Shown one piece after another: positions 35,808 to 44,440 of a stretch of 64,000 nt of DNA (positions are counted from its first letter, which is position 1; each line of letters begins with the position of its first letter). The notes below the pieces were generated by a model. The model did no database searches. It was given only the letters and a program-made list of their open reading frames with translations, and was not told the DNA's origin. This DNA comes from Ruminococcus_G sp964621905 (GTDB lineage Bacteria; Bacillota; Clostridia; Lachnospirales; Lachnospiraceae). The position numbers and the translations under genes were made by a program. The stretch lies in assembly GCA_964621905.1 (NCBI GenBank), contig CAZUNG010000014.1, positions 12,765-76,764 of the forward strand, given 5' to 3'.

Positions 35808-36278
35808 TTATTCCCAGTTTTTACAGACATCTACCCATTTCGAATAACCAGAGTATTTCTCAAGCTCTGGTATTGTCAGCTCAATTGCACTGCTGCTGCT
35901 TCCACATGCCGGAAATACCGTCTCAAACCGTTTCAATGACTCGTCAAGGCACACAATGATCCCGTCTTTGACTGCAAACGGACAAACCCCTCCGATCGTA
36001 TGGCCGACCAGATTCTCCACTTCCTCCGGCGTGAGCATTTTGGCTTTTGTATGGAAGGTTCCCTTATACTTACTGTTGTCAATCTTCGCATCCCCTGCCG
36101 TTACAATCAGCACACATCCTTCATCCACTTTAAAGGAAAGGGTTTTGGCGATTCTCTTCGGTTCACATCCGACTGCCTGCGCCGCAAGTTCAACCGTCGC
36201 TGATGACACCTCAAACTCCCGCACCCTCTCCTCCAATCCATACCGTCTGAAATATTCTTTTACTTTTTCAATTGCCAT
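35808..36278 (-). CDS. YbaK/ProX-type aminoacyl-tRNA deacylase
   Basis: 156-residue cytoplasmic editing domain that hydrolyses mischarged tRNA (Cys- or Ala-tRNA(Pro) in known members). Family marks: substrate-pocket lysine in RIAKTLSF (about 42-49), GGVCPFAV near 95-102, and SSSSAIELTIPEL near the C-terminus. The ProS encoded at 56647-58086 is of the short type without an inserted editing domain, so this free-standing protein could clear its errors. Last gene of a run with DUF3786, GreA-like and phosphodiesterase-fold genes. ATG 36278 with GGAGAAAA site. Confidence 0.9.
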   Translation of the reverse strand: MAIEKVKEYFRRYGLEERVREFEVSSATVELAAQAVGCEPKRIAKTLSFKVDEGCVLIVTAGDAKIDNSKYKGTFHTKAKMLTPEEVENLVGHTIGGVCPFAVKDGIIVCLDESLKRFETVFPACGSSSSAIELTIPELEKYSGYSKWVDVCKNWE

Positions 36279-36309
36279 TTTTATTTTCTCCTTACCGCAT
36301 GCTTCATGA

Positions 36310-36981
36310 TTATTTCACCCATCCCCGGTACGAGCGGTTCATCGGCGCCTCTCTCCCCGGATCAGCCGCCTCAGTCAATCGCTTCAGACCATCTGACGCA
36401 ACCATGACAACCGACTCTTCATGCATAAAATCTGTGATATTCGCATCAAAAAGCACATTTGCCTTTGCCGGGAATTCTTCATCCCCGTCCCAGAACAGAA
36501 AGCGGATCGGCAGACAGGAAAACGCCATCGCCTGAAATCCCGCATCGGAATAGCGGATCTTTTCAAATCCCAGTTTTTCTCCCGCTTCCAAAAGCTGCAA
36601 AAGCCTGCCGCTGAATGCTTTCGCAAATGGATTGACCGTCTGCTCAAAAAATGCCTTTGTGAAAACGCTTGCGCGGGGTACATCCTGAAATGCCACCCAC
36701 TCTCCCGACAATACCGGTTTTTCTTTGGAATAGTAAAACAGATGGTAGATGTTCATCAGTGTAAAGAAATCGGGTTCCCGGAGGGGACATTCAACATCAG
36801 TGATGCTTCCGGTTTCCCGGTCAATTTCATACCTTCTTCCATAATAAATGACGGGCAGTTTCCCATGTTCCGAATACCCGGGCAGGCCAAGCGCCTGATA
36901 CCGCTCCTTATAATTCCAGGTCACCGCCCTTTTCTTCCAGTCCTCCCGGACCTTTTCATAATTATCCTGATATTTGTCCAT
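36310..36981 (-). CDS. DUF3786 family protein
   Basis: 223-residue cytoplasmic protein of the DUF3786 family, found mostly in anaerobes and without a settled function. Visible: GLPGY and YYGRRYEIDRETG near the N-terminus, a central helical region with LFYYSKEKPVLSGEWVAFQD, and the conserved end-piece FLFWDGDEEFPAKANVLFD followed by LxxE/A-rich helix. No cysteines arranged for metal clusters. GGGAGGAAGG precedes the ATG at 36981; a longer frame to 37029 lacks a site. 13 bases downstream of the GreA-like gene. Confidence 0.8.
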   Translation of the reverse strand: MDKYQDNYEKVREDWKKRAVTWNYKERYQALGLPGYSEHGKLPVIYYGRRYEIDRETGSITDVECPLREPDFFTLMNIYHLFYYSKEKPVLSGEWVAFQDVPRASVFTKAFFEQTVNPFAKAFSGRLLQLLEAGEKLGFEKIRYSDAGFQAMAFSCLPIRFLFWDGDEEFPAKANVLFDANITDFMHEESVVMVASDGLKRLTEAADPGREAPMNRSYRGWVK

Positions 36982-36994
36982 AACCTTCCTCCCG

Positions 36995-37498
36995 TTAAAA
37001 GCTTCGTATTTTATCGGAGTCCTCATCACTCGTTTTTTCGATTTCCTGAATCACCACGTAATAGCCCGCGGTGTCATTTACTTTCACGAAAACCCGTTCC
37101 CCTGCTTTGTGACCCAGAATTGCTTTCCCGATTGGAGATTCTGTACTGATTTTCCCATCCAGGGAATTTCCCCTTATAGAGGTCACCAGTTTATACGTCT
37201 CACTCTCATCGTCATCTTCAAAATACAGCCTCACCGTATTGTTCAGCCCAACTTCATCTTCCTTGGAATGGTCCGTGACAATCTCAGAATTTTTAAGCAG
37301 ACGCTCCAGATAACGAATACGGCTTTCATTACTGTTCTTATCTTTCTTTGCCGCGTGGTACTCAAAGTTTTCACTTAAGTCTCCGTGGGCCCGCGCTTCT
37401 TTCACTGCCTCCAGTGCCTCTTTCCTGACAACAAGTTTTCGGTGTTCAATTTCTTCCCGGATCTTTTTTACATCCTGCTCAGTCAGTTGATTTCTCAT
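36995..37498 (-). CDS. greA: GreA-family transcript cleavage/elongation factor
   Basis: 167 residues with the Gre layout: an N-terminal antiparallel coiled coil (1-80) whose tip carries the acidic HGDLSENFEYHAAK motif near residues 38-51, and a C-terminal FKBP-like domain with SPIGKAILGHKAGE. Gre factors rescue backtracked RNA polymerase by stimulating RNA cleavage. The start ATG overlaps the stop of the upstream phosphodiesterase-fold gene (ATGA-type overlap). Slightly longer than usual, with an acidic C-terminal tail. Another Gre may exist elsewhere, so the gene name marks the family. Confidence 0.88.
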   Translation of the reverse strand: MRNQLTEQDVKKIREEIEHRKLVVRKEALEAVKEARAHGDLSENFEYHAAKKDKNSNESRIRYLERLLKNSEIVTDHSKEDEVGLNNTVRLYFEDDDESETYKLVTSIRGNSLDGKISTESPIGKAILGHKAGERVFVKVNDTAGYYVVIQEIEKTSDEDSDKIRSF

Positions 37499-38583
37499 TC
37501 TTCATCTCCACCTTTTGTCTGCGTCAATGTCGCTTTCATAATCACCGGGTTATGGTCAGAATACGTAAACCCTCGATCCAGTGTCTTCACGCCTTCCAGC
37601 TGTACATTCGGCGAAAGGATAAACCCGTCAATTACATAATATTGAGTATTTTCAGATTTCGGATCATACGGTTCATTCAGCAGTCTGGAGGTCGGAACTT
37701 TTGTATCATTGACAAAATTCCATCCCTCACCGAGTTCTGACGTGTCAATTCGTCCGGGTTTAAAATATTTATCGTTATTTAATGGGTATTCTTTCTCTCC
37801 GTCTCCGTCAAACGTCTGGTTGAAATCTCCCCCGGCGATACAGTAGTTTCCTTTCTCGTATTCGCTTTGCAGAAACTCAAACAGTAATTTTGTCTGAGCT
37901 TCTTTTCCGGTCCCGTCATCATACGCTTCCAGATGAAGATTCACAAGCACCAGTTCTTTGTCGGAACCTTCCAGCTGTATACGCTCCGTCAGCAGACAGC
38001 GTTTCAGCTGTGCGACGCGAACTGGCCACTGGAACGAAGTCGGCAGTGAGATCCGTGTGCTTTCCTCACTTTTAAAACTGTTCAATGTCGTAAGTCCGCC
38101 TTCCACTTTCCCGATCGTCGGAAGCGGATAGGGTACATACCGGCATCTGAAATTTGCCGCATACGTCATCGCATATCCGGGATTTGCTTCCATCAGATAA
38201 TTTGCTTCATCCAGATAATAAGAACGTTTGGAATCCCGGTCAACCTCCTGCAGAAATACAACATCTGCTTTTTTATCATAAATCGTGTCTGCGATTCCCT
38301 GCATATTATCCAGTACTACTTTGCGCGATTCAACATTCACAGTTTTTCCACCGTCCATAAAAAAATCATGCTCTCTATCAAGCGCTCCATATCCAATGTT
38401 AAAAGTCAACACCCGCAGGCTGTCTCCTTCTTTTATCGTCTTCGTTCCCGTTCCCTTCTGTTTAACACTCTCCTGGTCATCCGGATGATACTCCGTAACC
38501 GTGAGATATGATGCGAGGGCTGCAAAAGCCAATACCAGCACTGCAAGTACCACGGCCGCAGTTATCCATATTTTTCTCTTCAT
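37495..38583 (-). CDS. Secreted or anchored endonuclease/exonuclease/phosphatase-fold protein
   Basis: 362 residues: an N-terminal hydrophobic segment (about 6-27) as signal or membrane anchor, then an EEP domain. Catalytic marks are LRVLTFNIGYG (Asn) near 60-68, the metal-binding Glu in VVFLQEVDRDSKRS near 110, VNLHLEAYDD, AGGDFNQTF and the terminal SDHNPVIMKA. Substrate could be a nucleic acid, phospholipid or phosphoinositide; the extracellular position favours a phospholipase or nuclease role, unproven. ATG 38583 has AGAGG upstream; the GTG at 38589 is less likely. First gene of the run to YbaK. Confidence 0.9.
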   Translation of the reverse strand: MKRKIWITAAVVLAVLVLAFAALASYLTVTEYHPDDQESVKQKGTGTKTIKEGDSLRVLTFNIGYGALDREHDFFMDGGKTVNVESRKVVLDNMQGIADTIYDKKADVVFLQEVDRDSKRSYYLDEANYLMEANPGYAMTYAANFRCRYVPYPLPTIGKVEGGLTTLNSFKSEESTRISLPTSFQWPVRVAQLKRCLLTERIQLEGSDKELVLVNLHLEAYDDGTGKEAQTKLLFEFLQSEYEKGNYCIAGGDFNQTFDGDGEKEYPLNNDKYFKPGRIDTSELGEGWNFVNDTKVPTSRLLNEPYDPKSENTQYYVIDGFILSPNVQLEGVKTLDRGFTYSDHNPVIMKATLTQTKGGDEE

Positions 38584-38680
38584 ATACACCTCTGTCGCTC
38601 TGTCTGTTACTCTTTTGCTGCTTTTTTATTATAACGCATCCAAAGGATTTTTAAAAGTTATTTCCCGCGGCCTTCCGTTA

Positions 38681-38689
38681 TGCTATACT
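38681..38689 (+). promoter_or_regulatory. Extended -10 promoter of the GGDEF gene
   Basis: TGCTATACT, an extended -10 element, 40 bases before the ATG at 38729. The -35 region (TTTCCC) is weak. Confidence 0.5.
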
Positions 38690-38728
38690 AAACTTATCAA
38701 ATTCACACATTGTTGGGAGAAAACTTTT

Positions 38729-40408
38729 ATGAAATCAAACCAGAAGACTTACCCCAAACAAAGTAACTGGCATTATCTTCTGTTTCTGCCCACCGGTGCT
38801 GTCTGTTTTGTCATACTTGCTGTTATATATTTTGGTTCCCAGCTTTCTATCGTTGGATGGAACAATTCAGACATACAGGCCTTTGATACCGGATGGTTCA
38901 CCGAGAGCGGCAGCGAGCTGACACTTCCCGCCAAACCAGAAGCAAATTTAGAAAATGAACTTACCATCGTAAACACTCTGCCTCAGATTTCCGGCCACAC
39001 CTGGCTGGTTTTTGAGAATTCTTATCAGGCAGCGGAGGTCTTTATTGATGGAACGCGCGTTTTTGAATATGGCGTTGAACAGACCTCCCCTTTTGGCCAT
39101 CTCCTGGGAAATGCCCCGTGCAGAGTGGCATTAGATTCGTCTGACAGCCTAAAAACAATCCGTATCCGCCTCGTAAGCCCTTACAAAAAAAACAGCTTAT
39201 ATGTAAGCAACATGCGTCTCGGCACCAAAGAAGCATTGATTGTAACCGAGCTTCGGCAAAATCTGGGATTGATCGTATGTCTTGGCATACTCGTTGTCAT
39301 GGCTGCTGCTCTGTTTTTAAGCAGCGCCATTTCCCGGTTTCGCGAACGCAATCCATACTATACGCTGTTTCTTTATCTGGGTCTGTTTACTTCCTCCTGT
39401 GCGGTCTGGCTTTTGACGGACTCTTCACTGCCTGCGCTGTTTTCGGACAATGTTGTTTTCATCTGTCTTTTATCGTTTTACAGTTTCATGCTGATTCCTG
39501 TGTTTATGCTGCTCTTCATTTCTGAACTTTGTCACAGCAAAGACCGCAACGGAAAGATCCTCTGCTTCCTTATGCTGCTTAATGTGATCATTCAGTCTGT
39601 CCTTTTTGTCTTCGGCATCGCTGATTTTCCCCAGATGCTTATCGCCACACATCTGCTTCTCGGGATTTCCTGCCTATGGCTGCTGTTTTTCCTGATACGG
39701 GATATCAAGACGAACCACGCTTATTATTCAAAAGGTATCCTGGCCGCCATCACCGTCCTGATTGCCTCTGTCGCGATTGAGGTGCTGGACTTCTATTTCA
39801 AGAACTTCAGAGGCAGCCGCAGGTTTTTCCGGTTCGGACTTCTGATCTTTATCGGTACTCTGATTTTTCTGGCCTGGAAAAAGTATATGGAACTTCTGCG
39901 TGAAAACATGAAAGTACAGACTTATCAAAAGCTGGCCATGACGGATTCTCTGACGCATGTCGGGAGCCACACTGCTTACCTCGAAAAGCTGGAATTGCTG
40001 AAGCAGCATTCCCAGCCCTCCGATCAAATTCTGCTGATTATGATGGATGTGAATTTCCTGAAAGAGACAAATGACAAGTACGGTCATAATGCAGGTGATC
40101 TTCTGCTGAAAGGCGCTGCCAAGTGTATCGAACAGTCTTTCGCAGATATTGGAAACTGCTACCGGGTTGGCGGTGATGAATTCATTGTCATTCTGGAAAA
40201 TCCCGCCGGCGATCCCGAAGCTTATAATCAAAAACTTGATGATTTTCTGAAGGAGCACAACACCGGCAACCCGTTCCCGGTGTCTGTGGCCCGTGGTTAC
40301 GCTTATATCGACAGAAGCAGCCATGATATCAGTCAGAACATTCAGAACGCCGTCCATAAAGCCGACCTGGATATGTATGAGAATAAAAAGAAACATCATG
40401 CAAAGTAA
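38729..40408 (+). CDS. Membrane sensor with GGDEF domain (diguanylate cyclase-like)
   Basis: 559 residues. One helix (about 15-38), an extracellular beta-rich sensory domain (about 45-175; jelly-roll segments of the 7TMR-DISM kind), seven further helices (about 180-385), then a GGDEF domain (about 400-555) with the intact motif at 481-485 in RVGGDEF. The usual DxLTGLxNR entry motif is altered to DSLTHVGSHTAY and no RxxD inhibitory site precedes GGDEF. Synthesis of c-di-GMP is likely but those changes leave doubt. GGGAG lies 9 bases before the ATG at 38729. 16 bases from an AraC gene, which probably forms the second half of the unit. Confidence 0.88.
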   Translation: MKSNQKTYPKQSNWHYLLFLPTGAVCFVILAVIYFGSQLSIVGWNNSDIQAFDTGWFTESGSELTLPAKPEANLENELTIVNTLPQISGHTWLVFENSYQAAEVFIDGTRVFEYGVEQTSPFGHLLGNAPCRVALDSSDSLKTIRIRLVSPYKKNSLYVSNMRLGTKEALIVTELRQNLGLIVCLGILVVMAAALFLSSAISRFRERNPYYTLFLYLGLFTSSCAVWLLTDSSLPALFSDNVVFICLLSFYSFMLIPVFMLLFISELCHSKDRNGKILCFLMLLNVIIQSVLFVFGIADFPQMLIATHLLLGISCLWLLFFLIRDIKTNHAYYSKGILAAITVLIASVAIEVLDFYFKNFRGSRRFFRFGLLIFIGTLIFLAWKKYMELLRENMKVQTYQKLAMTDSLTHVGSHTAYLEKLELLKQHSQPSDQILLIMMDVNFLKETNDKYGHNAGDLLLKGAAKCIEQSFADIGNCYRVGGDEFIVILENPAGDPEAYNQKLDDFLKEHNTGNPFPVSVARGYAYIDRSSHDISQNIQNAVHKADLDMYENKKKHHAK

Positions 40409-40424
40409 CCGAGAGGAATACATA

Positions 40425-41261
40425 ATGATGGAAATAAATGATACGGGTGTCATAGAACCTTCTTATATGGATTTTACGATTCCATCCGACTTCGCGCGCA
40501 GTGCATTGTACTGCATCCCACAGTTTGGACATTTTTACTGCACACCGGAATATTCTGTGCGGCGCAAAAGCCTCGATCTGTACCTTATGATCTATGTGGT
40601 AAATGGCTCTCTGTGTGTTGAGACACGAGGGCGCAGATACGTGGCATTACAGGATCAGATTGTTTTACTGGACTGCCATTATCCACATCAATATTACTGC
40701 AGAAACTCCCTTGATTTCTTATGGTTCCATTTTCACGGCAGCAGCAGCCGACAATATACAGAATATCTCAACAGGCAGTTCGGAATTATTTTTACGGGTG
40801 AACACATCCCTTATCTGAAAACAGAGTTTGAAACACTTCTGTCGGGCACCCAGTCAGCCATCGCGGATGAACACCTGATTTCCCTCAATATCACCCGTAT
40901 TTTAAGCAGACTTGCGGCACCCGACACTTCCGCAATGCATTCAGACCATCCGCTGATCCCGGCACTTCAATATATCAGCAGTCATTACCACGAAAATGTG
41001 GAGCTTGGCTGCCTGGCAGATCTTTGCAGCTTCAGCAGCTCACATCTCATACGCATCTTCAAAAAATACACCGGCTCCACGCCTCACGAATACCTGCTCT
41101 CCTACCGCCTGCGCCAGTCAAAACAGCTTTTACTGACCTCTCCCTGCTCAATCGAACAGATTGCAGATGCCTGCGGATTTAACAGCGCCTCTCATTTTGC
41201 GAGAGCTTTCAAGAAGCAGGAGGGGATGACACCTTCGGATTTCAGAAAGATACCGTTCTAA
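40425..41261 (+). CDS. AraC family transcriptional regulator
   Basis: 278 residues: an N-terminal cupin-like ligand domain (about 20-150, ending in a WFHFHG stretch) and a C-terminal double helix-turn-helix (about 180-275) with SSSHLIRIFKKYTGSTPHEY and ADACGFNSASHFARAFKKQEGMTPSDFRK. The ATG at 40425 follows GAGAGG; a second ATG is adjacent. Members of this type commonly regulate sugar use. It is co-transcribed with the GGDEF sensor. The GH13 gene 0.8 kb away is on the other strand and separated by tRNAs, so control of it is only a possibility. Confidence 0.92.
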   Translation: MMEINDTGVIEPSYMDFTIPSDFARSALYCIPQFGHFYCTPEYSVRRKSLDLYLMIYVVNGSLCVETRGRRYVALQDQIVLLDCHYPHQYYCRNSLDFLWFHFHGSSSRQYTEYLNRQFGIIFTGEHIPYLKTEFETLLSGTQSAIADEHLISLNITRILSRLAAPDTSAMHSDHPLIPALQYISSHYHENVELGCLADLCSFSSSHLIRIFKKYTGSTPHEYLLSYRLRQSKQLLLTSPCSIEQIADACGFNSASHFARAFKKQEGMTPSDFRKIPF

Positions 41262-41582
41262 TACTCTCGGTTTCCAGACAACTCCATTCTTTTATTACTC
41301 TGCTTAACGTGGTGGAATACACTTCTTTCCGGGCGATAATTGCAGGAGTAACGAATGTTCAGAATAACGAATTATAAGACAGGTTTTGACAAATAGGGAT
41401 TGATTTTATTTTTGATCATTATGTTTCCCGATTTTATATGGTTTGCTGTCCCTGACGTTCATGACGTATTAAGAAAGGATTCGGGAACTCCCTGTGCAGA
41501 TATATATCATCGCTTCTGTCTTTTAAGCTGTAATAACTGACTCCCTCTGTATAATGATCAATAAACACTGCAAAAAGCCAAT
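41262..41582. other. Non-coding stretch, nothing recognised
   Basis: About 320 bases between the AraC gene and the tRNA terminator. It is AT-rich with no sustained reading frame. A TTGACA at 41386-41391 lacks a convincing -10 at proper spacing, and no terminator for the AraC gene is obvious. Confidence 0.5.
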
Positions 41583-41627
41583 GAAAAAAGCACCTCAAAC
41601 CCTCTATGCACAAGAGTTTGAGATGCT
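41583..41627 (-). terminator. Terminator of the tRNA-Tyr/tRNA-Leu unit
   Basis: Leftward AGCATCTCAAAC pairs with GTTTGAGGTGCT (12 pairs, one G-U) around CTCTTGTGCATAGAGG-type loop, followed by six T. It starts 9 bases after the tRNA-Leu 3' end. Confidence 0.9.
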
Positions 41628-41635
41628 CGTCACGA

Positions 41636-41721
41636 TGCCGCAGACCGGAATCGAACCGGTACGAGGTTTAACCCTCGCAGGATTTTAAGTCCTGTGCGTC
41701 TGCCAGTTCCGCCACTGCGGC
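41636..41721 (-). tRNA. tRNA-Leu (anticodon UAA)
   Basis: 86-base class II tRNA. Acceptor stem GCCGCAG/CTGCGGC, anticodon stem CAGGA/TCCTG with loop CTTAAAA (UAA), a long variable arm CGAGGGTTAAACCTCG, T-loop GGTTCGATTCC, discriminator A. CCA is not encoded. Second gene in a unit with tRNA-Tyr. Confidence 0.97.
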
Positions 41722-41852
41722 TTGAATATTCAAGAGCATACGATAGTTCGCCCAACTAAACTCGCGCTCTGCGCTCATTAAAGTTCGCGAACCACCTCGC
41801 ACTAAGTTCACACTTCGCCTAACGGCTCGTGTTCACTAAGTTGCTTTCGGCG
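41722..41852 (-). repeat. Inter-tRNA spacer with iterated GAACTTA/AGTTCGCG-like motifs
   Basis: The 131-base spacer contains overlapping degenerate copies: leftward CAACTTAGTGAAC, GTGTGAACTTAGTGCG, TTCGCGAACTTTAATGAGCG and CGCGAGTTTAGTTGGGCGAA. The copies are rich in GAACTTA and GCG units and can form several short stems. No reading frame or RNA family recognised. Confidence 0.55.
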
Positions 41853-41934
41853 TGGATGGAGAAGGATTCGAACCTTCGAAGGCGTTGCCAACAGATTTAC
41901 AGTCTGCCCCCTTTGGCCACTCGGGAATCCATCC
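41853..41934 (-). tRNA. tRNA-Tyr (anticodon GUA)
   Basis: 82-base class II tRNA. Acceptor stem GGATGGA/TCCATCC, anticodon stem CAGAC-CTGTAAA-type loop carrying GTA, variable arm GTTGGCAACGCCTTCGAAG, T-loop GGTTCGAATCC, discriminator A, no encoded CCA. First gene of the unit, behind a strong promoter. Confidence 0.97.
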
Positions 41935-41940
41935 TTATAT

Positions 41941-41971
41941 CTTGTCAGAGTGCCCAGCGCGCTCTGACAAG
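41941..41971 (-). other. Leader hairpin upstream of tRNA-Tyr
   Basis: Perfect 10-base stem CTTGTCAGAG/CTCTGACAAG with an 11-base GC-rich loop, lying between the -10 box and the tRNA 5' end (6 bases away). There is no T run on the transcribed strand, so it is not a simple terminator. It may guide 5' processing. Confidence 0.6.
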
Positions 41972-41975
41972 ATAT

Positions 41976-42004
41976 TTTATACCATATTTCAGCATGAAAT
42001 GCAA
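41976..42004 (-). promoter_or_regulatory. Promoter of the tRNA-Tyr/tRNA-Leu unit
   Basis: Leftward TTGCAT (41999-42004), 17-base spacer, TGGTATAAA with -10 TATAAA at 41976-41981. Strong consensus with extended -10, as expected for stable RNA. Confidence 0.75.
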
Positions 42005-42023
42005 GATCTTCTTTTTTCCTTCG

Positions 42024-44129
42024 CTATTCCTTGCGATAAAGTACAACAGCACCGCGTGGGGCCATCGTGATGCTCAGAATACCGGCCACAACCGAATGTG
42101 ATTTCTTTTCGTTGCCGTATCCCTCCGCGTCCGTACAGAACACCTGTTCCATCACCTTATCGTGGATACAATCCATCCCGAGTTCCCAGACAGGTACTTC
42201 CACAGCAGCCTCCTCGTCACGGTTATTGATAATGACTGCAATCTGCTCATCGGGAGAAAAACGGCCATAGGCCAGAATATTATGCCCATACATCAGCTGG
42301 CGCACAGAACCTTTCCGCAGAACCGGATACTGCTTATGCATCTTAATCGCTTCCCGGTAAAAGTTCAGCAGTTCCATATCCTCATCTCCCCAAGGATATG
42401 TCCTCCGGTTATCCGGATCAGTAAACCCGCAGACGCCGGCCTCATCTCCATAGTACAGAGTCGGCGCCCCCGGCCAGGTCATCTGGATAACAACGGCTTC
42501 CCTCAGCACCGCTTTGTTCACACCTTCTTCAGCCGCTGCAGAACCAAGGTGCGCCACTTTTCCAACCTTCTGATTCGTTCTTGTCAGAAAACGCGAATGA
42601 TCATGATTATCCAGTTCATTCATCGCCACATGCAGAGACGGTCCATAGAAACGTGACATGTGATATTTCATCGCCATCGTAAAAGATTCGCCATTGCCAA
42701 GCAGATCTGGTCTGAACTGGTCGCTGTGCTTTTCCATCCCCGTCAGGAACCAGGACACCGGCTCCATAAATGCGTCGTAGTTCATCACGGTATCCCATTC
42801 ATCGCCTTCCAGCCATTCTTTGGCATCTCCATAGTGCTCAGCCAGAATCAGAGCCTCCGGATTGGCATCCTTCACCGCTTTGCGGAACTTCTTCCAGAAC
42901 TGATGGTTGTATTCCACGCTGTGCCCCAGGTCCGCTGCCACATCCAGTCTCCAGCCGTCTGCATTGTAGGGCGGTGACACCCATTTCTTAGCGATATACA
43001 TAATATACGCCTCCAGCATGGGAGATCTTTCATAATTAAGTTTTGGCAGGGTGTCATGCCCCCACCAGCCATCATAAAATTCATTGTACGGCCATGCGTG
43101 CTCATTATTAAATTTAAAAAACGTCTGATACGGACTGTCATGGTCTACATAGGCACCTTTTTGATAATGCTCATCATTTTCATAGATGCGTTCACGGTCC
43201 AGCCATTTATTAAATGAGCCGCAGTGATTGAACACACCATCCAGAATAAGCTTCATCCCGCGCTTATGTAATTTTTCAACCAGTTCGATAAACAGTGCAT
43301 TGCTGGCCTCCAGATTATCAAGTCCCGTTACTCTGTTGATGTATCTGGTCGCGTGAGTATTTTCAAGATCTCCCGGTTCCAGAAGTTCACCGTCGTCTGA
43401 CAGAATTTTCCCATAATGCGGGTCTACATAATCATAGTCCTGAATATCGTATTTATGGTTTGACGGCGACACGAAAATGGGGTTCAGATACAGAACCTCA
43501 ATCCCCAGATCCTGCAGGTAATCCAGCTTGTCGATAACCCCCTGCAGATCCCCGCCATAAAACGTCCTGACATCCATAGCCTGGGGCGGCCTTTCCCACT
43601 CTGTCTCCTGAGATACCTGCTCTCCAATATAGGAGTATTCTCCGCTGAGAACATCATTTTTTTTATCTCCATTAAAAAAACGGTCAACAAAAATCTGATA
43701 CATCACTGCACCTTTCGCCCATTCCGGCGTTTTGAATCCCGGAACAATGCCAAATGAATACAGTTCATTCAGGTCTTTTGTCACACCCAGTTCATTATAA
43801 TAACAGGTCAGTTTTCCTGCCTGAATTTCAAAATAGTAATGCATGGTTTCCTCTCCCAGCACTACCTGCGTTTCGTAATAGTCAAATCCGTCTTTTGTCA
43901 TTGCAACAAACATTTCTTTGCGAATTGAACCGCTGATCAGATAAACCGCATCTGCATTGCTTTTCTTCGTGCGCAGACGGATGGTCACTCTGTCGCCGGC
44001 TGAGGCACCACTTGGAAACTGATAATACTCAGACTCATCACTGTGCAGTGCTTCTTTGCTCAATAATGGTTTCATCTTATGAATATAATTTAAGCGGTTC
44101 TCCAGCTCACGATAAAATTGTAAATCCAT
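42024..44129 (-). CDS. GH13 alpha-glycosidase (neopullulanase/cyclomaltodextrinase-like)
   Basis: 701 residues without signal peptide, so it acts on imported maltodextrins or glycogen-like glucans in the cytoplasm. An N-terminal beta domain (about 1-130) resembles the N-domain of neopullulanase-type enzymes. The (beta/alpha)8 barrel (about 135-590) has the nucleophile Asp396 in GWRLDVAAD, acid/base Glu431 in LILAEHYGD and the third carboxylate Asp510 in LDNHDHSRF, plus DGVFNHCG. A C-terminal beta domain follows. The start ATG has a GGGTAG-like weak site. Isolated gene with its own promoter (44165-44193); no maltose transporter nearby. Confidence 0.93.
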   Translation of the reverse strand: MDLQFYRELENRLNYIHKMKPLLSKEALHSDESEYYQFPSGASAGDRVTIRLRTKKSNADAVYLISGSIRKEMFVAMTKDGFDYYETQVVLGEETMHYYFEIQAGKLTCYYNELGVTKDLNELYSFGIVPGFKTPEWAKGAVMYQIFVDRFFNGDKKNDVLSGEYSYIGEQVSQETEWERPPQAMDVRTFYGGDLQGVIDKLDYLQDLGIEVLYLNPIFVSPSNHKYDIQDYDYVDPHYGKILSDDGELLEPGDLENTHATRYINRVTGLDNLEASNALFIELVEKLHKRGMKLILDGVFNHCGSFNKWLDRERIYENDEHYQKGAYVDHDSPYQTFFKFNNEHAWPYNEFYDGWWGHDTLPKLNYERSPMLEAYIMYIAKKWVSPPYNADGWRLDVAADLGHSVEYNHQFWKKFRKAVKDANPEALILAEHYGDAKEWLEGDEWDTVMNYDAFMEPVSWFLTGMEKHSDQFRPDLLGNGESFTMAMKYHMSRFYGPSLHVAMNELDNHDHSRFLTRTNQKVGKVAHLGSAAAEEGVNKAVLREAVVIQMTWPGAPTLYYGDEAGVCGFTDPDNRRTYPWGDEDMELLNFYREAIKMHKQYPVLRKGSVRQLMYGHNILAYGRFSPDEQIAVIINNRDEEAAVEVPVWELGMDCIHDKVMEQVFCTDAEGYGNEKKSHSVVAGILSITMAPRGAVVLYRKE

Positions 44130-44164
44130 AAAATAACTACCCTTCTATTTTTAGTTTTATTTCT

Positions 44165-44193
44165 ATTCTATCTTATCCCAGTCTGTAATTCAA
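44165..44193 (-). promoter_or_regulatory. Promoter of the GH13 gene
   Basis: Leftward TTGAAT (44188-44193), 17-base spacer, TAGAAT (44165-44170), 36 bases before the ATG at 44129. The remainder of 44130-44440 holds the ftsH terminator and AT-rich sequence with no gene. Confidence 0.6.
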
Positions 44194-44270
44194 CAAACTT
44201 GTGCTTTTTGTTCATATTTGTTCAGTTTTTCTACAGCACCTGACAACACCTAACATTTTTCTCCTAAAGC

Positions 44271-44301
44271 AAAAAAGACAGCTTTCCGATCGCTGTCTTT
44301 T
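44271..44301 (-). terminator. Terminator of the tilS-hpt-ftsH unit
   Basis: Leftward AAAAGACAGC, 9-base loop, GCTGTCTTTTTT: a 10-base stem with a T run. It is also usable in the other direction because of the flanking A/T tracts. About 140 bases after the ftsH stop. Confidence 0.8.
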
Positions 44302-44440
44302 AAGAGAAGGTATTTCTTCTTTTGGGGTGTAGCAAAAACTATATAATGTATTGGGGGGTTGTTACATTTTGTATTATAGCGCATGTCTGCAAAAAAGTGT
44401 GCACAAACCTCACAAAATTTTCATCCATTTTTTATGCACA

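Noticed and set aside
41386..41416. TTGACA as an orphan promoter downstream of the AraC gene
   Set aside because: No -10 at 16-18 bases and no gene follows in that direction before the tRNA terminator on the other strand.
41829..42101. Small rightward protein over tRNA-Tyr
   Set aside because: It overlaps a clear tRNA on the other strand and the end of the GH13 gene, and has no ribosome site.
44302..44440. Riboswitch or small RNA in the G-rich and T-rich leader region
   Set aside because: Only low-complexity runs; no conserved aptamer core or paired stems beyond the ftsH terminator.
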